A stretch of DNA of 64,000 nucleotides from Maridesulfovibrio sp. (GTDB taxonomy: Bacteria; Desulfobacterota; Desulfovibrionia; Desulfovibrionales; Desulfovibrionaceae), in NCBI RefSeq assembly GCF_963667685.1, contig NZ_OY763930.1:155001-219000 (forward strand). The letters are read 5' to 3'. The translations under genes were made by a program, and so were the position numbers. Of the stretch, positions 27,101 through 36,042 are shown in pieces (positions within the stretch are counted from its first letter, which is position 1; every line of letters starts with the position of its first letter). The notes under the pieces were generated by a model that was given only the letters and a program-made list of their open reading frames with translations, was not told the DNA's origin and ran no database searches.

Positions 27101-28078
27101 ATGAATATCCCTATGGAACCAATCCGGCTCACTGCAATGATGAGCACTCAGATGCTGCCAAAAGCATTGGTGGATTTCGCTACCTTAGCGGCAATCGGCG
27201 CGCCGGTCATGGCTGTGATTCTTGAAGTTACGGCGAAGGCACGCAAAAAAGTTTTTTATGACAAACTTGCGCAGCAGGTTATGGCAATGACTCTTGTCCT
27301 ATACCTGCTATTTATTCTTTGCCTTGGCAGTGCAGCAGCTTTCTTCTGCCGCCAGATACCATGGCTGAAGGACTGGTTCATAAACCCTGCCTCCCCGATG
27401 ATGATGTTCTACATTACACTGGGTATAGCACTGGCAGGACTTGTACCATACAAGTTTTCCTGGAAAAAACTTAAGAAGAAAAAAGCCCTGCACATATTGC
27501 TAGGTTCCATCGGGGCGATCGGTGGTATCGCAACTATCCATGTCGCTACCGTTATTATGCAGAAGTTCTTCACCCTGCAAATGCAAGGGGCCACTCCGGT
27601 TGTTCCGGATATTCCGTTTTACACACATTTTCAAACAGTCCCCGGAAAAGCGGGACTATGTCTTGCCGGAATATACCTGATAATGTCCATGGCCTTCGCA
27701 GCATCTGCATCCGGTCTCTACCTTGTGCTCCGACGCAATAAGGACGACTTCGGACGGGATTACTACAAATTCAGCCTGCCGGTTGTCTCACGCTGGGCAC
27801 TTTTACCTACTCTGGCACAGAGTGCAGCCTCCGCAGGGGTAATATACTATATCTGCGGGCTGAATATCACTCCCCTTTACAGCAATATTCCTGTAGCTAT
27901 CAGCTTCGGAGTATCACTGTTGCTGACACTTATATGCTGCGCAATATGGATTGTAGCCATGCGGAGCGAAACTCCCATGCGCCACAAAATAGGACTCGGC
28001 CTCACACCGTTGCTGGCGGTTCTTGCGCACGCAACGCTCATGGCCGGAACTATGAACCTCTATTTAAGTATTTCCTAA
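27101..28078 (+). CDS. Multi-spanning membrane protein of unknown function
   Basis: I do not recognise the family. The 325-residue protein has about eight hydrophobic segments, for example MAMTLVLYLLFILCLGSAAA, MMFYITLGIALAGLVPY, HILLGSIGAIGGIATIHVAT and LLTLICCAIWIVAM, joined by short basic loops. There is no recognisable cofactor or catalytic motif; a few histidines (IHVAT, YTHFQTVPG, LAHATLMAG) lie near membrane faces and could bind haem, but this is speculative. It stands alone, divergent from cpoB, and ends at a clear terminator. Confidence 0.75.
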   Translation: MNIPMEPIRLTAMMSTQMLPKALVDFATLAAIGAPVMAVILEVTAKARKKVFYDKLAQQVMAMTLVLYLLFILCLGSAAAFFCRQIPWLKDWFINPASPMMMFYITLGIALAGLVPYKFSWKKLKKKKALHILLGSIGAIGGIATIHVATVIMQKFFTLQMQGATPVVPDIPFYTHFQTVPGKAGLCLAGIYLIMSMAFAASASGLYLVLRRNKDDFGRDYYKFSLPVVSRWALLPTLAQSAASAGVIYYICGLNITPLYSNIPVAISFGVSLLLTLICCAIWIVAMRSETPMRHKIGLGLTPLLAVLAHATLMAGTMNLYLSIS

Positions 28079-28100
28079 ATACTGACGTCATAACAAATTT

Positions 28101-28134
28101 AAAGGCTTTTCCATGCAGGAAAAGCCTTTTTTTA
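28101..28134 (+). terminator. Rho-independent terminator of membrane protein gene
   Basis: A 12-bp stem AAAGGCTTTTCC/GGAAAAGCCTTT with a 5-base loop is followed by a T run. Confidence 0.8.
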
Positions 28135-28180
28135 TTATTAGCTTGTTCAGCCTATACCGAGCCGCTTCAAAAGCCAATAA

Positions 28181-28214
28181 AAAGCCCCCTGACGCATGAA
28201 CATCAGGGGGTTTT
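28181..28214 (-). terminator. Rho-independent terminator of the che operon
   Basis: An 8-bp GC-rich stem CCCCCTGA/TCAGGGGG, extended by A-T pairs, lies 25 bases after the cheA stop; the minus strand continues with TTTTTATTGG. Confidence 0.75.
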
Positions 28215-28239
28215 AATTTCTTATCTAATTTTCTAAAAA

Positions 28240-31176
28240 TTACTGGATGGATCCGCTTTTTACGGTTGCCATACTGTAAATTTCATGAGGGTCAAGGATA
28301 AGCACAACGCTACCGTCACCCATAATAGTTGCGCCGGACACACCCTTGAGATCAAAACCGTTTAGGTAATTACCAAGCGGCTTAATAACGATCTCCTGAC
28401 GCTCAAGCAATCTGTCAACAACAAGTCCCAGCCGGCGCTCGTTATCATGGACGATAACAACCGGCAGAACCTCACGGTCCGGGTCACTGACAGGCTGTTC
28501 CAGCAACTCGGCTAATTCAGCAATACCGAGGACTTCCCCACGTAAAGTGACAGCCTTACGATTATTGACTTCGGTAAGTCTTTCAGCTTCGATCTTGGTA
28601 GTTTCAGAAACAGCATCAAGAGGAATGGCGTAGTTTGCGCCATTGATCTGAACCATGAGCGCATCAATGATGGCCAGAGTCAGAGGCAGTGTCAGGGTAA
28701 ACTTGGACCCCTTGCCCACTTCAGATGCGATATGAACACTACCTTTAAGGTCTTTGATGTTGTTCCGTACAACATCCATCCCAACTCCTCGTCCGGAAAT
28801 ATCAGTGACCTTCTCAGCTGAGGAAAATCCCGGAGCGAAAATCAGTTCAATAGCTTCCCGGTCATCAAGGTTTCGGGCTTCTTCCGGTGAAATGAGTCCC
28901 TTCTTGATGGCGACGTTGCGCATCTTTTCAGGATCAATTCCACGTCCATCATCTTCTACCTCAATGGCGACAGAGTTACCCTTGTGATAAGCACGCAACC
29001 AGACATGACCCTGTGAAGTTTTGCCGTTGGCGATACGCTCTTCCTCCGGCTCAAGTCCATGGTCTACAGAGTTTCTTATCAGATGGACAAGAGGATCGCC
29101 GATTTCCTCGACAACACTCTTATCGAGTTCAGTCTCTTCGCCTTCGGTAATCAACTCAACCCGCTTGCCGCTCTTGCGGCTGAGGTCGCGAACCAAACGG
29201 GGAAATCTGGAGAAAACAGTCTGAACAGCGACCATACGGACCTTCATGATCGTATCCTGCAGGTCATCGGAAATTCTGGACAACGCGTATGTTGTCTCTG
29301 TCAGCTGCTGGGCAACGACAGGAACTTCAAGATGGCCTTCCTCAAGACCACGGGCCAGCATCGTGTAACGTCCCCTGCTGATAATAAGCTCACCAATCAG
29401 GTTCATAAGATGGTCAAGCTTCTGGTGGTCTACCCTGATTGTAGACATGGCTTTTGGTTTTGAGCTCTTAACCGGGGCGCCTGTTGCAGCCTTAGGCTTA
29501 GCTTTGGCTTCAATCGGCTTTACAGCCGTCTTGGGCGGAGCCGGCTTAGCAGGAGCTTTAGCCACAGGCCTAGCTTCTGCCTTCGGAGCTGGTTTAGGGG
29601 CTTCTTGCGGTTCCGGTTTCGGTTCCGGCTTTGGAGCTGGGGCAGGCTTAGGCTTAGGCTTAGGCGCGGGCGCGGGAGCCGGGGCAGGCTTAGGAGCTTC
29701 CTCCGGCTCAGACACCGCTTCCTCAGCGTTATCCTCGCCAACCTTAAGCTCGGCAATGGCTGAATCAATCATTTCTTCGATGATTCCGCATTCCTGTCTC
29801 AACAGGTCTAGCATGAGCCCAAAATCCATATCAGAAGAGCGGGCCTGATCTACCAGACCGGCTGTACGCTCAGCGTATTCCTTCAAGCTATCAAAACCCA
29901 TGTAGCCGGCTGAATTCTGGATGGAAACAAGACTTCTGTAGAGCCCGTCAATGTAATCTTTTTGGGTGGCATCCTCGCCAAGAGTTTTCAAAGCCAGACC
30001 AATGTTATCTATCTGCTGGTGAACTGTCTGTTCGAAAATTGCAACATCTTCGGGATCAAGATTGTCTTCTTCCGGATCTATCTCTTCCAACGGCTCTTCT
30101 GTGTCCTCTTCAGGCTCTTCTTCCAGCTCTTCGGAAGCTACAACTTCACCCTTTTCCACCGCTTCCTGCAACGGAGTAACCAGCTGATCTATATCCAGAG
30201 GCTGAACATCTCCTGTCTTCGGTGAAACATGGGCTATAAGGGATTCAATGCCATCTACTACAGCGAGCAGCAAATCGATCATGGAACGTGTTGCGGCCAC
30301 TTCCCCCTTGCGAACTTTGTTCAGAAGGGTTTCTGCTTCGTGGGTCAATGAATTCAATTCACGAAATCCTATGATTCCGCTGTTCCCCTTAAGATTATGG
30401 AAATACCTGAAGATATCATTGATAAGATCGTCATTATCTTCATGATCCTGCTCAAGTTCCAATAACCCGTTTGTCAGATTCTCGATGATTTCATGGGCTT
30501 CTTCGAGAAAATCAGCAAGATGACCTTCACCTACAGTTGTCAACTTGTAAGGTTCGACGTCCTCATTCACGATAGCTACAAACTGAAAAGCCTGTTTACG
30601 TCCTGTGTCGGCCATAGTGGACTCCTGATCAATTTGGGTCTGCGGCAAATCTTCTTCGACTTCAACTTCACTTTCTTCGACCGGCTCAGGCTCAGTCACT
30701 TCCAGCTCTGGTTCCGGTTCAATCTCAGGCTCAGGTTCCGGCTCAGGTGCTGCTTTAACCTGATTCACCGGGGCAGGGGTTTCACCGGCCATTATAGCAT
30801 CAATTCTTCCAATTGTTTCAGAGGTATTAACTTCACCCTCATTGCCAAGTTCATCTAAATTATCAATCAACTTGCGCAACAAATCTGTCGCAGCAAGAAT
30901 GACATCCATAATTTCAGACGTAACTGCAATTTCACCCTTACGGAGTTCATCAAGAATGTTTTCCGCTTTATGGGCCAGCCCGTTAATAATATTTAACCCG
31001 AGAAAGCCTGATGCCCCCTTAAGGGAATGCATCGGCCGAAAAATTTCATTGAGAAGATCAAGATTCTCGGGATTGTTCTCAAGCTCAAGCAGGTTGGGTT
31101 CAATCGTTTCGAGATGCTCTTTAGCTTCAATAATGAAATCTGCAAAAATTTCAGGATCCATGAAATCCTGGCTCAT
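28240..31176 (-). CDS. cheA: Chemotaxis histidine kinase CheA with multiple Hpt domains
   Basis: The 978-residue kinase has two N-terminal Hpt domains with intact phospho-histidines: H50 in FRPMHSLKGASG and H260 in FRYFHNLKGNSG. A third Hpt-like segment (about residues 375-480) has Val417 at the His position (YRSLVSIQNSAG). A Pro/Ala/Lys-rich linker spans about 490-572. The dimerisation helices start near 579 and are followed by the HATPase domain (LIRNSVDHGLEPEEER, DDGRGIDPEKM, SGRGVGMDVVR) and a C-terminal CheW-like domain. It autophosphorylates in response to chemoreceptors and passes phosphate to CheY and CheB. It is the last gene of the che operon. Confidence 0.95.
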   Translation of the reverse strand: MSQDFMDPEIFADFIIEAKEHLETIEPNLLELENNPENLDLLNEIFRPMHSLKGASGFLGLNIINGLAHKAENILDELRKGEIAVTSEIMDVILAATDLLRKLIDNLDELGNEGEVNTSETIGRIDAIMAGETPAPVNQVKAAPEPEPEPEIEPEPELEVTEPEPVEESEVEVEEDLPQTQIDQESTMADTGRKQAFQFVAIVNEDVEPYKLTTVGEGHLADFLEEAHEIIENLTNGLLELEQDHEDNDDLINDIFRYFHNLKGNSGIIGFRELNSLTHEAETLLNKVRKGEVAATRSMIDLLLAVVDGIESLIAHVSPKTGDVQPLDIDQLVTPLQEAVEKGEVVASEELEEEPEEDTEEPLEEIDPEEDNLDPEDVAIFEQTVHQQIDNIGLALKTLGEDATQKDYIDGLYRSLVSIQNSAGYMGFDSLKEYAERTAGLVDQARSSDMDFGLMLDLLRQECGIIEEMIDSAIAELKVGEDNAEEAVSEPEEAPKPAPAPAPAPKPKPKPAPAPKPEPKPEPQEAPKPAPKAEARPVAKAPAKPAPPKTAVKPIEAKAKPKAATGAPVKSSKPKAMSTIRVDHQKLDHLMNLIGELIISRGRYTMLARGLEEGHLEVPVVAQQLTETTYALSRISDDLQDTIMKVRMVAVQTVFSRFPRLVRDLSRKSGKRVELITEGEETELDKSVVEEIGDPLVHLIRNSVDHGLEPEEERIANGKTSQGHVWLRAYHKGNSVAIEVEDDGRGIDPEKMRNVAIKKGLISPEEARNLDDREAIELIFAPGFSSAEKVTDISGRGVGMDVVRNNIKDLKGSVHIASEVGKGSKFTLTLPLTLAIIDALMVQINGANYAIPLDAVSETTKIEAERLTEVNNRKAVTLRGEVLGIAELAELLEQPVSDPDREVLPVVIVHDNERRLGLVVDRLLERQEIVIKPLGNYLNGFDLKGVSGATIMGDGSVVLILDPHEIYSMATVKSGSIQ

Positions 31177-31264
31177 CTAGAGACCCCTGTATTAAAAGTT
31201 CCTTCTGCACCGGTCAGTTGCAGTCAAATTCAGCAACAGTCCTATTGGACCGAACCGTCAGTCT

Positions 31265-31633
31265 TTACCCAAGAAGCATCTTGATATTTTTGACCATCTT
31301 TTCAGGCTGTGCGGGCTTAACCATATATAAGTTGGCCCCGAGGCTGAGTCCGGTCTGAATATCTTTTTCCTGACCTTCAGTGGAAAGCACAATTATCGGA
31401 ATATCTTTGTAGGCATCCTGCTCACGCACTGTTTTTATGTAAGTAAAGCCGTCCATTCTGGGCATATTGACATCAGAAATGATTAAATCAACCTTATCCA
31501 GACTGTAAAGCTTTTCTAGGCCGTCCAAGCCATCTTCTGCTGTGGTAACCTTGAACCCTTCCTTTTTCATAATGAAGGCGACGAGATTCCTTACAGTCTT
31601 TGAATCGTCCACTATCAGAATATGTTTAGGCAT
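31265..31633 (-). CDS. cheY: CheY-type response regulator
   Basis: The 122-residue single receiver domain has the acidic pair D9/D10 (LIVDDSKTVRN), phospho-Asp D54 (ISDVNMPRMDG), a conserved Thr/Ser in VLSTEGQ and Lys in MVKPAQPEK. I start at the ATG behind GGAGAGGGAA rather than at an upstream GTG. It overlaps the end of the cheW-like gene by eight bases and is the likely output of CheA to the flagellar switch. Confidence 0.93.
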   Translation of the reverse strand: MPKHILIVDDSKTVRNLVAFIMKKEGFKVTTAEDGLDGLEKLYSLDKVDLIISDVNMPRMDGFTYIKTVREQDAYKDIPIIVLSTEGQEKDIQTGLSLGANLYMVKPAQPEKMVKNIKMLLG

Positions 31634-32324
31634 TTCCCTCTCCTTCACTCTTTAAAATTTGTTCCACCAGCCGATCCACGGAAAGAATATTGACCAGTTT
31701 TTCACCATTTTTATAAAGTCCAAGCAAGAAATCAGAGCTAACACCAATCTCAGACTCAACTCCCCAAACCAGATCTTTTTTATCCGCGCGATACATGGTC
31801 CTTACGGCACTGATGGCCAAACCTATCTGCAATCCTTTATGCCTGCAGATAACTACAAATTTGTCATGAATCCCCATTCCATCATGCAGCAGGTGTCTCA
31901 GGTCGAGTACAGGAGTAACCCGTCCCCTCAAATTAATAATCCCCTGCATGAACCGTGGTGCTGCGGGCAACAAGGTTACCGGAACCTTTTTTACAACTTC
32001 CTGGATTACCATTATTGGTAAGCCGTATTCACGGTCACCGACAACAAAGCTGACCAGTTGAACTTCATCTTCTTCTTTGAGTTTTTCCTCAAAATCAGCG
32101 GAACTTCCTTCACCACCGAAATCGTCCACAGGTTTGGGACCTAAGCCGGGTATAACCACATTACGACGGGGATCAACCGGCTCAATGCTGTTGAGCGCAG
32201 CCTGTCCGCCGATACCAATGTACTTATCCATAAATGCTTTTTCAGCATCGCTGTACCCGTCGGCCTGCTTTTCTTCGCTGGGCAGGTTTACGTTTTCAAC
32301 AAAATATTCTTCAGGCGTCTTCAT
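31626..32324 (-). CDS. CheW-like protein with N-terminal extension
   Basis: The 232-residue protein has a C-terminal CheW domain (about residues 88-225; VQLVSFVVGDREYGLPI, MQGIINLRGRVTPVLDLR, GVSSDFLLGLYKNGEKLV) that docks CheA and receptors. The first 85 residues are an extra acidic, probably disordered segment absent from ordinary CheW. The start chosen is the ATG MKTPEEYF, since an upstream in-frame start would run far into parA; even so it overlaps parA by 14 bases. Position next to a ParA ATPase recalls ParP, the CheW-domain partner of ParC in Vibrio. Confidence 0.85.
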   Translation of the reverse strand: MKTPEEYFVENVNLPSEEKQADGYSDAEKAFMDKYIGIGGQAALNSIEPVDPRRNVVIPGLGPKPVDDFGGEGSSADFEEKLKEEDEVQLVSFVVGDREYGLPIMVIQEVVKKVPVTLLPAAPRFMQGIINLRGRVTPVLDLRHLLHDGMGIHDKFVVICRHKGLQIGLAISAVRTMYRADKKDLVWGVESEIGVSSDFLLGLYKNGEKLVNILSVDRLVEQILKSEGEGNA

Positions 32325-33132
32325 TTCTGATAATCTCTCTTGCCAACTGCATATATTCCTGAGCGCCCCGGGTATTGGGATCAATCCCGAAAATAACCTG
32401 TCCGCTGGCGCATGCCTCTCTAAACTTGGTGTCCATATGGATGACAGTGCTGAAAACTTTGTCACCCAGCTTTCTTCTAATCAGATTCAAAATCTTCCTG
32501 CAGGCTCCTGCCCGTCCGTCGTACATAGTTGGTAAAGCCATAAACTTCACCGGGCTGGGTAGAACCTTATTTAAAATCTTAATTGTATCAAAGAGCAGCC
32601 GGATACCATAAAGAGCCAAAAAGTCAGTCTGAATAGGGATGAGCACCTTGTCCGCAGCAACGATAGCATTGACCAGCAGGACACCTACATGAGGCGGACA
32701 GTCGATCAGGATATAATCATAATATTCCTTGATCTCATCCAACGAATTGGAAAGAACCATCCCCTTATTCTTCCTGTCTTTAAGATCAACCTCCAGCTCA
32801 GAAAGCCTGATGCTGGCCGGGACAAAGTCAAAACCCACCCATTCGCGCTTCTTGACTATTTTGCCCCAGAGACTCTTGAAATCCGCATCATCATAGAACA
32901 GATCATGAGCCGAGGTGGTAACGGTTTCGGGAAAGTATGACATGTGAACCGAAGCATTGGCGTGCGGGTCGAGATCTATGACCAAAACTTTTTTCGAAAG
33001 TCTGGTCAGTGCCTCACCTAATGTCAATGCTGTGGTCGTCTTGCCAACTCCCCCTTTCTGGTTGGCGATTGCAAAAACTTTCGCCATAGAAGCAGTACTC
33101 TTCAACTGCATTTCTTCATTATTATTTTCCAT
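32311..33132 (-). CDS. ParA-family ATPase in che operon
   Basis: The 273-residue deviant-Walker ATPase has KGGVGKTTTALTLG (Walker A, about residues 25-38), VLVIDLDPHANAS (A') and ILIDCPPHVGVL (Walker B). ParA proteins use nucleoid or polar gradients to position cargo. Inside a chemotaxis operon the closest precedents are Vibrio ParC and Rhodobacter PpfA, which place chemoreceptor arrays. There is no ParB gene nearby, which argues against plasmid-type partitioning. The start at MENNNEE lacks a strong ribosome site; MAKVFAIAN is an alternative. Confidence 0.88.
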   Translation of the reverse strand: MENNNEEMQLKSTASMAKVFAIANQKGGVGKTTTALTLGEALTRLSKKVLVIDLDPHANASVHMSYFPETVTTSAHDLFYDDADFKSLWGKIVKKREWVGFDFVPASIRLSELEVDLKDRKNKGMVLSNSLDEIKEYYDYILIDCPPHVGVLLVNAIVAADKVLIPIQTDFLALYGIRLLFDTIKILNKVLPSPVKFMALPTMYDGRAGACRKILNLIRRKLGDKVFSTVIHMDTKFREACASGQVIFGIDPNTRGAQEYMQLAREIIRNEDA

Positions 33133-33175
33133 AACAGCCCGCAGCTTTAAAGATTAACTCAACCGCAGACTGCCG

Positions 33176-34054
33176 TTATTCCAGTTTCTGATAGATAATC
33201 GCCCCCGGATGATGAACCGGTTTGAATGCTCTCGTAATATTGTGCAAAGATTCCGAATGCCCGATTATCAGGTAGCCACCTGGAACCAGGTTATCGTAAT
33301 AAGCATTAATGACCTTCTTCTTCATGGCCTCATCGAAGTAGATGATAACGTTACGGCAGAAGACAATTTCAGAACGTTCCACCCGTTTAACCTGCATACG
33401 GTCACTCAGGTTAATCTGGCCGAAGCTTACCAGCTGTTTAATAGCAGGCTTGACTTTATACTGCTTCCCGTCTTTATCAAAATACTTGGCAATGATTTCC
33501 TTAGGAGTGGTACGCAGAGAATACTCGCTGTAAACAGCACGTCGCGCAGACTTAAGCACTCTTTCGGAAAGGTCATTTGCTGTAATTTTAATGTCCCAGT
33601 TTTTAAGCTCAGGCCCAAGCACGTCATGAATAATCATGGACAAAGTGTAAGGCTCTTCACCGGTAGAGCAGCCGGCAGACCAGATCCGCAAACGCTTGCG
33701 CCCTTTCTTACGCAGCTCATCAAAAACCGCAGGCAAAACCTTCGTCTGAAAAACCTTAAGCTGAGGCGGGTTACGGTAAAAACTGGTTTCGTTGGTAGTA
33801 ATTACCTCAAACAGCTTATTTAGTTCCGTTTTTTTACCAGGATCATACTGTAAGTAATAATAGTACTCACCAAAACTTTTGAGGTTAAGCTCCTTCAAAC
33901 GGTTGGCAAGACGGTTTTCAAGCAGATACTTACGGTTCCCCGCAATAAAAATGCCTGCCTGCTCATAAATAAAATCCCTGAGCTGGGTAAACTCCAGATC
34001 GGAAATCTTCAACTCTTTCCGTAATGATATTGTCTTTGAAAACAGAGAAGACAT
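33176..34054 (-). CDS. cheR: Chemoreceptor glutamate methyltransferase CheR
   Basis: The 292-residue enzyme methylates receptor glutamates with S-adenosylmethionine for adaptation. An N-terminal helical domain (QLRDFIYEQAGIFI, NRKYLLENRLANRLK) precedes the methyltransferase core with RIWSAGCSTGEEPYTLSMI (SAM loop) and FCRNVIIYFDEAMKK. Its start codon directly follows the stop of the HEAT-repeat gene, with AAGGAGAGGGAGAC as ribosome site inside the upstream gene, so the two are coupled. Confidence 0.94.
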   Translation of the reverse strand: MSSLFSKTISLRKELKISDLEFTQLRDFIYEQAGIFIAGNRKYLLENRLANRLKELNLKSFGEYYYYLQYDPGKKTELNKLFEVITTNETSFYRNPPQLKVFQTKVLPAVFDELRKKGRKRLRIWSAGCSTGEEPYTLSMIIHDVLGPELKNWDIKITANDLSERVLKSARRAVYSEYSLRTTPKEIIAKYFDKDGKQYKVKPAIKQLVSFGQINLSDRMQVKRVERSEIVFCRNVIIYFDEAMKKKVINAYYDNLVPGGYLIIGHSESLHNITRAFKPVHHPGAIIYQKLE

Positions 34055-35983
34055 CTAGTCTCCCTCTCCTTGCTCTTCTTGAATTCTCAAAATGGCCTCT
34101 TCAGCGGCCTGGATGACCTCAGAATCGGAATCGGAATTGGACGCTTCCAGAAGAGCCTGAAACGCCATAGTTCCGCCAATGGCGCCTAATACTTCAATTA
34201 CTTTGAGGACCACAAGCTTATTTGGAGAGTCCAGCATTGTTATAAGTTGGGGCAATGCACTTTCTTCACGATGTTCACCAAGAGCTTCCGCAGCGCGAAT
34301 CTGCACCCAGTCGTCATCATCTTGAAGGGCTTGAATAATATAAGGAATGGCCTCATCGGTGTAACATCCACCAAGCAGCTCAATCACAGTCAGGCGCACA
34401 TCGCGGTTTTCATCATTCAGTCTTGAAAAGACAAGCGACATACTTTCAGAACCAGAGGAACAATCATGCAGCGCCTCGAGAGCTATTTTCCTGATATCTG
34501 GAACTTCATCCTCAAGAGCGGCTCTGATCTGATCAAGGTTGCCGTTGGCATCAATTTTACCCATGGCAAACACGGCCATTAAACGGTCGATTGGTTCATC
34601 GCTATTGAAAAGTTCAACAAAACGCCGATTAACATCCTCTCCGCCAATGGCTACACAGGCATTTAGAGCAGCCTCTTTCACATCGTCATAAGAATGTGAA
34701 AGTTGGGCGAAAATTCCGTCAACGGCATCAGCATCCTTAAGCTTACCGCCAAGGAAATTAATGGCGGACTTAAGCATGGAGCCATCCTGCTCACTCTCAA
34801 GAACATTTTCGAAAAATTCTTTGGCTTCTTCACCGGCAGTAACAACGAGTGCTTCAAGAATGCCGCGTTTGATATCACGATCACCATTTCCAAAAGCGTC
34901 CATCAGGACCTGAGAAACTTCTGGACCTTCAAATCTGGATAACATCTCGATGGAAATCGCAGCCTTTTTAAAATCTCCGCTGTTAAGAGCCGCAACCATA
35001 GCGTCATTAAGGCCGACATTGTGAAGATCATTGATAATTCTAGTCAGTCGGTCGCGGTCACGGTCTGGATCAAGTTCACTGGCTAAATTAAGCACTTCTT
35101 CGGTTGCCTTTTCTCCGCCAACATAACTAAGGCCGGAAATGGCAGCATCCTGAACATCTTCATCTTCATCCTTAAGCGCGACCAGCATATATTGACGAAG
35201 CTTTTCACGCTCACTGGCAGAAAGCAGCTTAAGGGATTTCCCGCCAAGGATGCTTACAATCGCCTTTACAATCTTATTGCGCAGCGCAGTAGGGCTTTTA
35301 TCCAGATGGCGCAGCAACATGGTGACGGCCTTTATATTCCCGACCTCGCCTAGCGCATCCACAATCATGGAAGCGACAAGATCGGAACTGGTGTTCAGTG
35401 CCTGTACCAGAGCGTCAACCGAACTGGAATGCTTGATCTTTGCCAGGGCTTCGATAACAGCATACTGAACCCATTCATCATCCTGCATAGCCTTATTCAG
35501 GCAGCGTGCTGCAGCCGGGTTAGCAAGATCTCCAAGGCTGACCGCCGCCTGGTAGCGCACGTTAACTTCAGGATCTTTAAGCAGCGCATCACATAGGGGT
35601 TCAACAGCCATAAAGCTGTTAGTCGACCCCAGAATATCGGTTGCAAAAATCCTGATATCAGCATCTTCGTCATGAACCAGAGCCACAAGAGAAGCAAAAT
35701 CCTGCGCACCAACTTCACGAAGAATATCCATGGAAAGGTTTCTGACCGGAGCGTCATCGGAACGGAGTAAAGGAACCACAGCCTGAACCGCACCTTTACC
35801 ACCGATCCTGCGTAAAGCATGGTCAGCAGCTTCCTGCAATCCCAGATGCCGGGATTTCAAAAGGTCGGCCAGCTGGGGCACGGCATTTTCGCATTTCAAC
35901 TCACCAGCCAGAAACGCGGCCTCACGGACAACTTCATTGTCATCGCTTTTAAGTTCATCAAGAACCTTAGAACAATCCGTCAT
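34055..35983 (-). CDS. HEAT-repeat scaffold protein in che operon
   Basis: The 642-residue protein is built almost wholly of HEAT/PBS-lyase-type helical repeats of about 31 residues. Typical units are VREAAFLAGELKCENAVPQL, VRYQAAVSLGDLANPAAARC, VRLTVIELLGGCYTDEAIPY and VQIRAAEALGEHREESALPQ. There are roughly eighteen units with no signal peptide or catalytic motif. Such solenoids mediate protein contacts. It lies between cheB and cheR and abuts cheR exactly, which suggests a role in the chemotaxis complex, perhaps adaptation; the specific partner is unknown. Confidence 0.85.
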   Translation of the reverse strand: MTDCSKVLDELKSDDNEVVREAAFLAGELKCENAVPQLADLLKSRHLGLQEAADHALRRIGGKGAVQAVVPLLRSDDAPVRNLSMDILREVGAQDFASLVALVHDEDADIRIFATDILGSTNSFMAVEPLCDALLKDPEVNVRYQAAVSLGDLANPAAARCLNKAMQDDEWVQYAVIEALAKIKHSSSVDALVQALNTSSDLVASMIVDALGEVGNIKAVTMLLRHLDKSPTALRNKIVKAIVSILGGKSLKLLSASEREKLRQYMLVALKDEDEDVQDAAISGLSYVGGEKATEEVLNLASELDPDRDRDRLTRIINDLHNVGLNDAMVAALNSGDFKKAAISIEMLSRFEGPEVSQVLMDAFGNGDRDIKRGILEALVVTAGEEAKEFFENVLESEQDGSMLKSAINFLGGKLKDADAVDGIFAQLSHSYDDVKEAALNACVAIGGEDVNRRFVELFNSDEPIDRLMAVFAMGKIDANGNLDQIRAALEDEVPDIRKIALEALHDCSSGSESMSLVFSRLNDENRDVRLTVIELLGGCYTDEAIPYIIQALQDDDDWVQIRAAEALGEHREESALPQLITMLDSPNKLVVLKVIEVLGAIGGTMAFQALLEASNSDSDSEVIQAAEEAILRIQEEQGEGD

Positions 35984-36042
35984 TGCAAGTCCCCATTTTG
36001 TTTAAATCCGCAAGACATCTCACGGTTGCGTCATAAAAAATT

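Noticed and set aside
29447-29848. Gly/Ala-rich open frame opposite the cheA linker
   Set aside because: Low-complexity antisense of the Pro/Ala/Lys linker codons of cheA.
32311-33132. ParA gene as a plasmid or chromosome partition locus
   Set aside because: There is no parB or parS nearby, and tight overlap with che genes points to a chemotaxis role.
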